From NCBI GenBank assembly GCA_910578405.1, contig CAJTQO010000075.1:1-5718 (forward strand): DNA of 5,718 nucleotides, read 5' to 3'. Below are positions 4,862 through 5,718 of this stretch, piece after piece. The stretch is from an uncultured Lachnospiraceae bacterium (GTDB lineage Bacteria > Bacillota > Clostridia > Lachnospirales > Lachnospiraceae). A program made the position numbers and the translations under genes. The notes beneath the pieces were generated by a model. It did not search any database. It was not told the DNA's origin and worked only from the letters and a program-made list of their open reading frames with translations. How positions within the stretch are numbered: the first letter of the stretch is position 1; every line of letters begins with the position of its first letter.

Positions 4862-4888
4862 TATATCGCCAACTCAAATAAATTACAA
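4860..4888 (-). promoter_or_regulatory. Probable promoter of the glycosyltransferase
   Basis: Minus-strand TTGTAA (4888-4883), a 17-base spacer and consensus TATAAT (4865-4860). Transcription would start near 4853, about 190 bases before the glycosyltransferase ATG. No clear regulatory hairpin was noticed in that leader. Confidence 0.6.
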
Positions 4889-4995
4889 GCAGAATGCCCG
4901 GAAACCAGTAAATATTTCCATTTTCTGACATAAAATGATAAAAAAGTATACATTACTGTTTTTTTCTTCAAAACACTTGCTTTTTAGCAAAATAT

Positions 4996-5024
4996 ATTAT
5001 ACACTGAAAGCGGCGAATTTATAA
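4996..5024 (-). promoter_or_regulatory. Weak second promoter candidate
   Basis: A consensus TATAAT (5001-4996, minus strand) has only a poor -35, TTATAA (5024-5019), at 17 bases. Just downstream is a small hairpin, TTGCT/AGCAA (4977-4981 and 4986-4990). It could add to glycosyltransferase transcription. A -10 match alone is common in AT-rich DNA. Confidence 0.3.
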
Positions 5025-5037
5025 CAACATATTTTTA

Positions 5038-5093
5038 GATGCCTCCTACCGTATCATGTCCTACTGTGATTGCCATGATACGGCGGAGGCGTC
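5038..5093. repeat. Large two-part hairpin between genes
   Basis: Left arm 5038-5046 (GATGCCTCC) pairs with 5085-5093, and after a small internal loop 5049-5058 (CCGTATCATG) pairs perfectly with 5074-5083. The apical loop is 15 bases. In total 19 pairs form, one of them G-U. It starts 62 bases after the stop codon of the unrecognised gene, a normal place for a terminator, but on that strand no T tract follows. The T tract (TTTT, 5094-5097) is on the plus strand, where no gene ends. It may be a U-independent terminator, a 3'-end stabiliser, or a copy of a dispersed palindromic repeat. Confidence 0.6.
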
Positions 5094-5155
5094 TTTTAAC
5101 TTACAAAACTTATATTCCGGAAAATGCCCGGCTGCCCGGCTCTGCACGTCCGGCT

Positions 5156-5718
5156 TTATTTCCGGACGCCATGCCTAAACCTTTTGGCCAGCCGTCTTTC
5201 CCGTCCAATCGTCCAGGCCGCCAATGCCGTCGCCGCTGCCAGCGCCCCATAAAATACACTGTCCCGGATATGCTCCATTTTCACTATATTTCCCACCTTT
5301 TCCACCTGATAGCTTTTTTCTTTGCCCATATGCTCTATCCTGTCGTCCCCAGCGCTTTTTCCTATTTTCTCCCCATAAACCTCTCCACAGACGAAATACT
5401 TCCCTTCTTCTTTTTCCTGTACAAGCTCAACCATATACGTCAACAGCATACGGTACTCTTCCTGCGTAATATCATAATATAATTCCAACAGCCTCACGCG
5501 GAAAACTTCCCCATCCCTTCCACCGTACGGATGGATTGGAATGGAATATTCCAATGCCGCCGCCAATTCCTCCGCAGACAGCCTCCCCTCCATCCCCGTC
5601 CCATACAACGCGGCATTTAAAACCTCCGGCGTTTCTAGCGCCCTGCCGTAAGCCTTCATCTTTTCTTTCAAACCGTCTTGCCTATCCCCTGCTTCCTTTC
5701 CCCCCTTACCTGCTGCTT
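5156..5718 (-). CDS. Unrecognised protein with C-terminal membrane segment, probably 5'-partial
   Basis: I do not recognise this family. From the TTG at 5671 there are 171 codons, but the frame stays open to the window edge with no stop (15 more full codons, glycine- and lysine-rich), and neither TTG 5671 nor ATG 5659 has a Shine-Dalgarno, so the true start is probably outside. The visible part has an acidic helical stretch (residues about 12-42, TPEVLNAALYGTGMEGR then SAEELAAALEY), a middle part with LYYDITQEEYRMLLTYMVELVQ (64-85), a charged linker, and a hydrophobic segment at about 139-156 (VFYGALAAATALAAWTIG) followed by RERRLAKRFRHGVRK. The last feature suggests a C-terminal membrane anchor with a basic cytoplasmic tail. 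The opposite-strand frame over the same bases is proline/phenylalanine-rich and looks like a shadow. It is probably not in one operon with the glycosyltransferase, since nearly 300 bases with a hairpin and promoters lie between. Confidence 0.7.
   Translation of the reverse strand, partial: AAGKGGKEAGDRQDGLKEKMKAYGRALETPEVLNAALYGTGMEGRLSAEELAAALEYSIPIHPYGGRDGEVFRVRLLELYYDITQEEYRMLLTYMVELVQEKEEGKYFVCGEVYGEKIGKSAGDDRIEHMGKEKSYQVEKVGNIVKMEHIRDSVFYGALAAATALAAWTIGRERRLAKRFRHGVRK

Noticed and set aside
5039..5482. Plus-strand 147-codon frame starting in the large hairpin
   Set aside because: No binding site, starts inside a hairpin, and composition (Pro, Phe, Arg) is less protein-like than the opposing minus-strand frame.

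Overview
The window looks like a motile low-GC Firmicute, most likely of the Lachnospiraceae / Clostridium cluster XIVa. The best evidence is the flagellin, whose N-terminus (EKLSSGYRINRAADDAAGLS, then EKMRRQIRGL) is of the type common in that group. The sequence also has strong AGGAGG-type ribosome binding sites, sigma-A-like promoters and AT-rich intergenic DNA. I cannot name a species.

Layout. Positions 1-462 are AT-rich non-coding DNA ending in a promoter and a structured leader. A flagellin gene follows at 463-1842 (+). Its 3' side carries a long perfect-ended inverted repeat (1886-1986) that could be a MITE and could also act as the terminator. At 2083-2201 (+) there is a complete transcription unit with no gene: an extended -10 promoter, three hairpins and an intrinsic terminator. 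This is a candidate small RNA. Reading the other way are a short XRE-family regulator (2344-2688, -) and, upstream of it, two diverged copies (A at 2830-2938, B at 3157-3269) of a promoter plus structured-RNA module. A GT4 glycosyltransferase (3475-4659, -) comes next, preceded by a doubtful 63-residue ORF (4670-4861, -). The last gene (5156 to the right edge, -) is unrecognised, has a C-terminal membrane segment, and is probably cut by the window edge.

How the parts may work together. The flagellin leader has two GGA motifs, one in a 5'-terminal hairpin and one in the Shine-Dalgarno. That is the layout expected for CsrA control of flagellin translation. The XRE gene lies behind module A, whose -35 sits inside a perfect 12-bp dyad, so autoregulation is possible. 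The glycosyltransferase resembles enzymes that build surface polysaccharides. Flagellin glycosylation is possible, but the genes are not in one operon and there is no direct evidence.

The most unusual content is non-coding. The A/B pair share a 12-bp stem that is kept by compensatory base changes. Together with the separate three-hairpin unit, this makes the 2.08-3.27 kb interval a dense cluster of possible small RNAs around one small regulator. All structures were found by reading complementarity by eye; no folding, alignment or database search was run.
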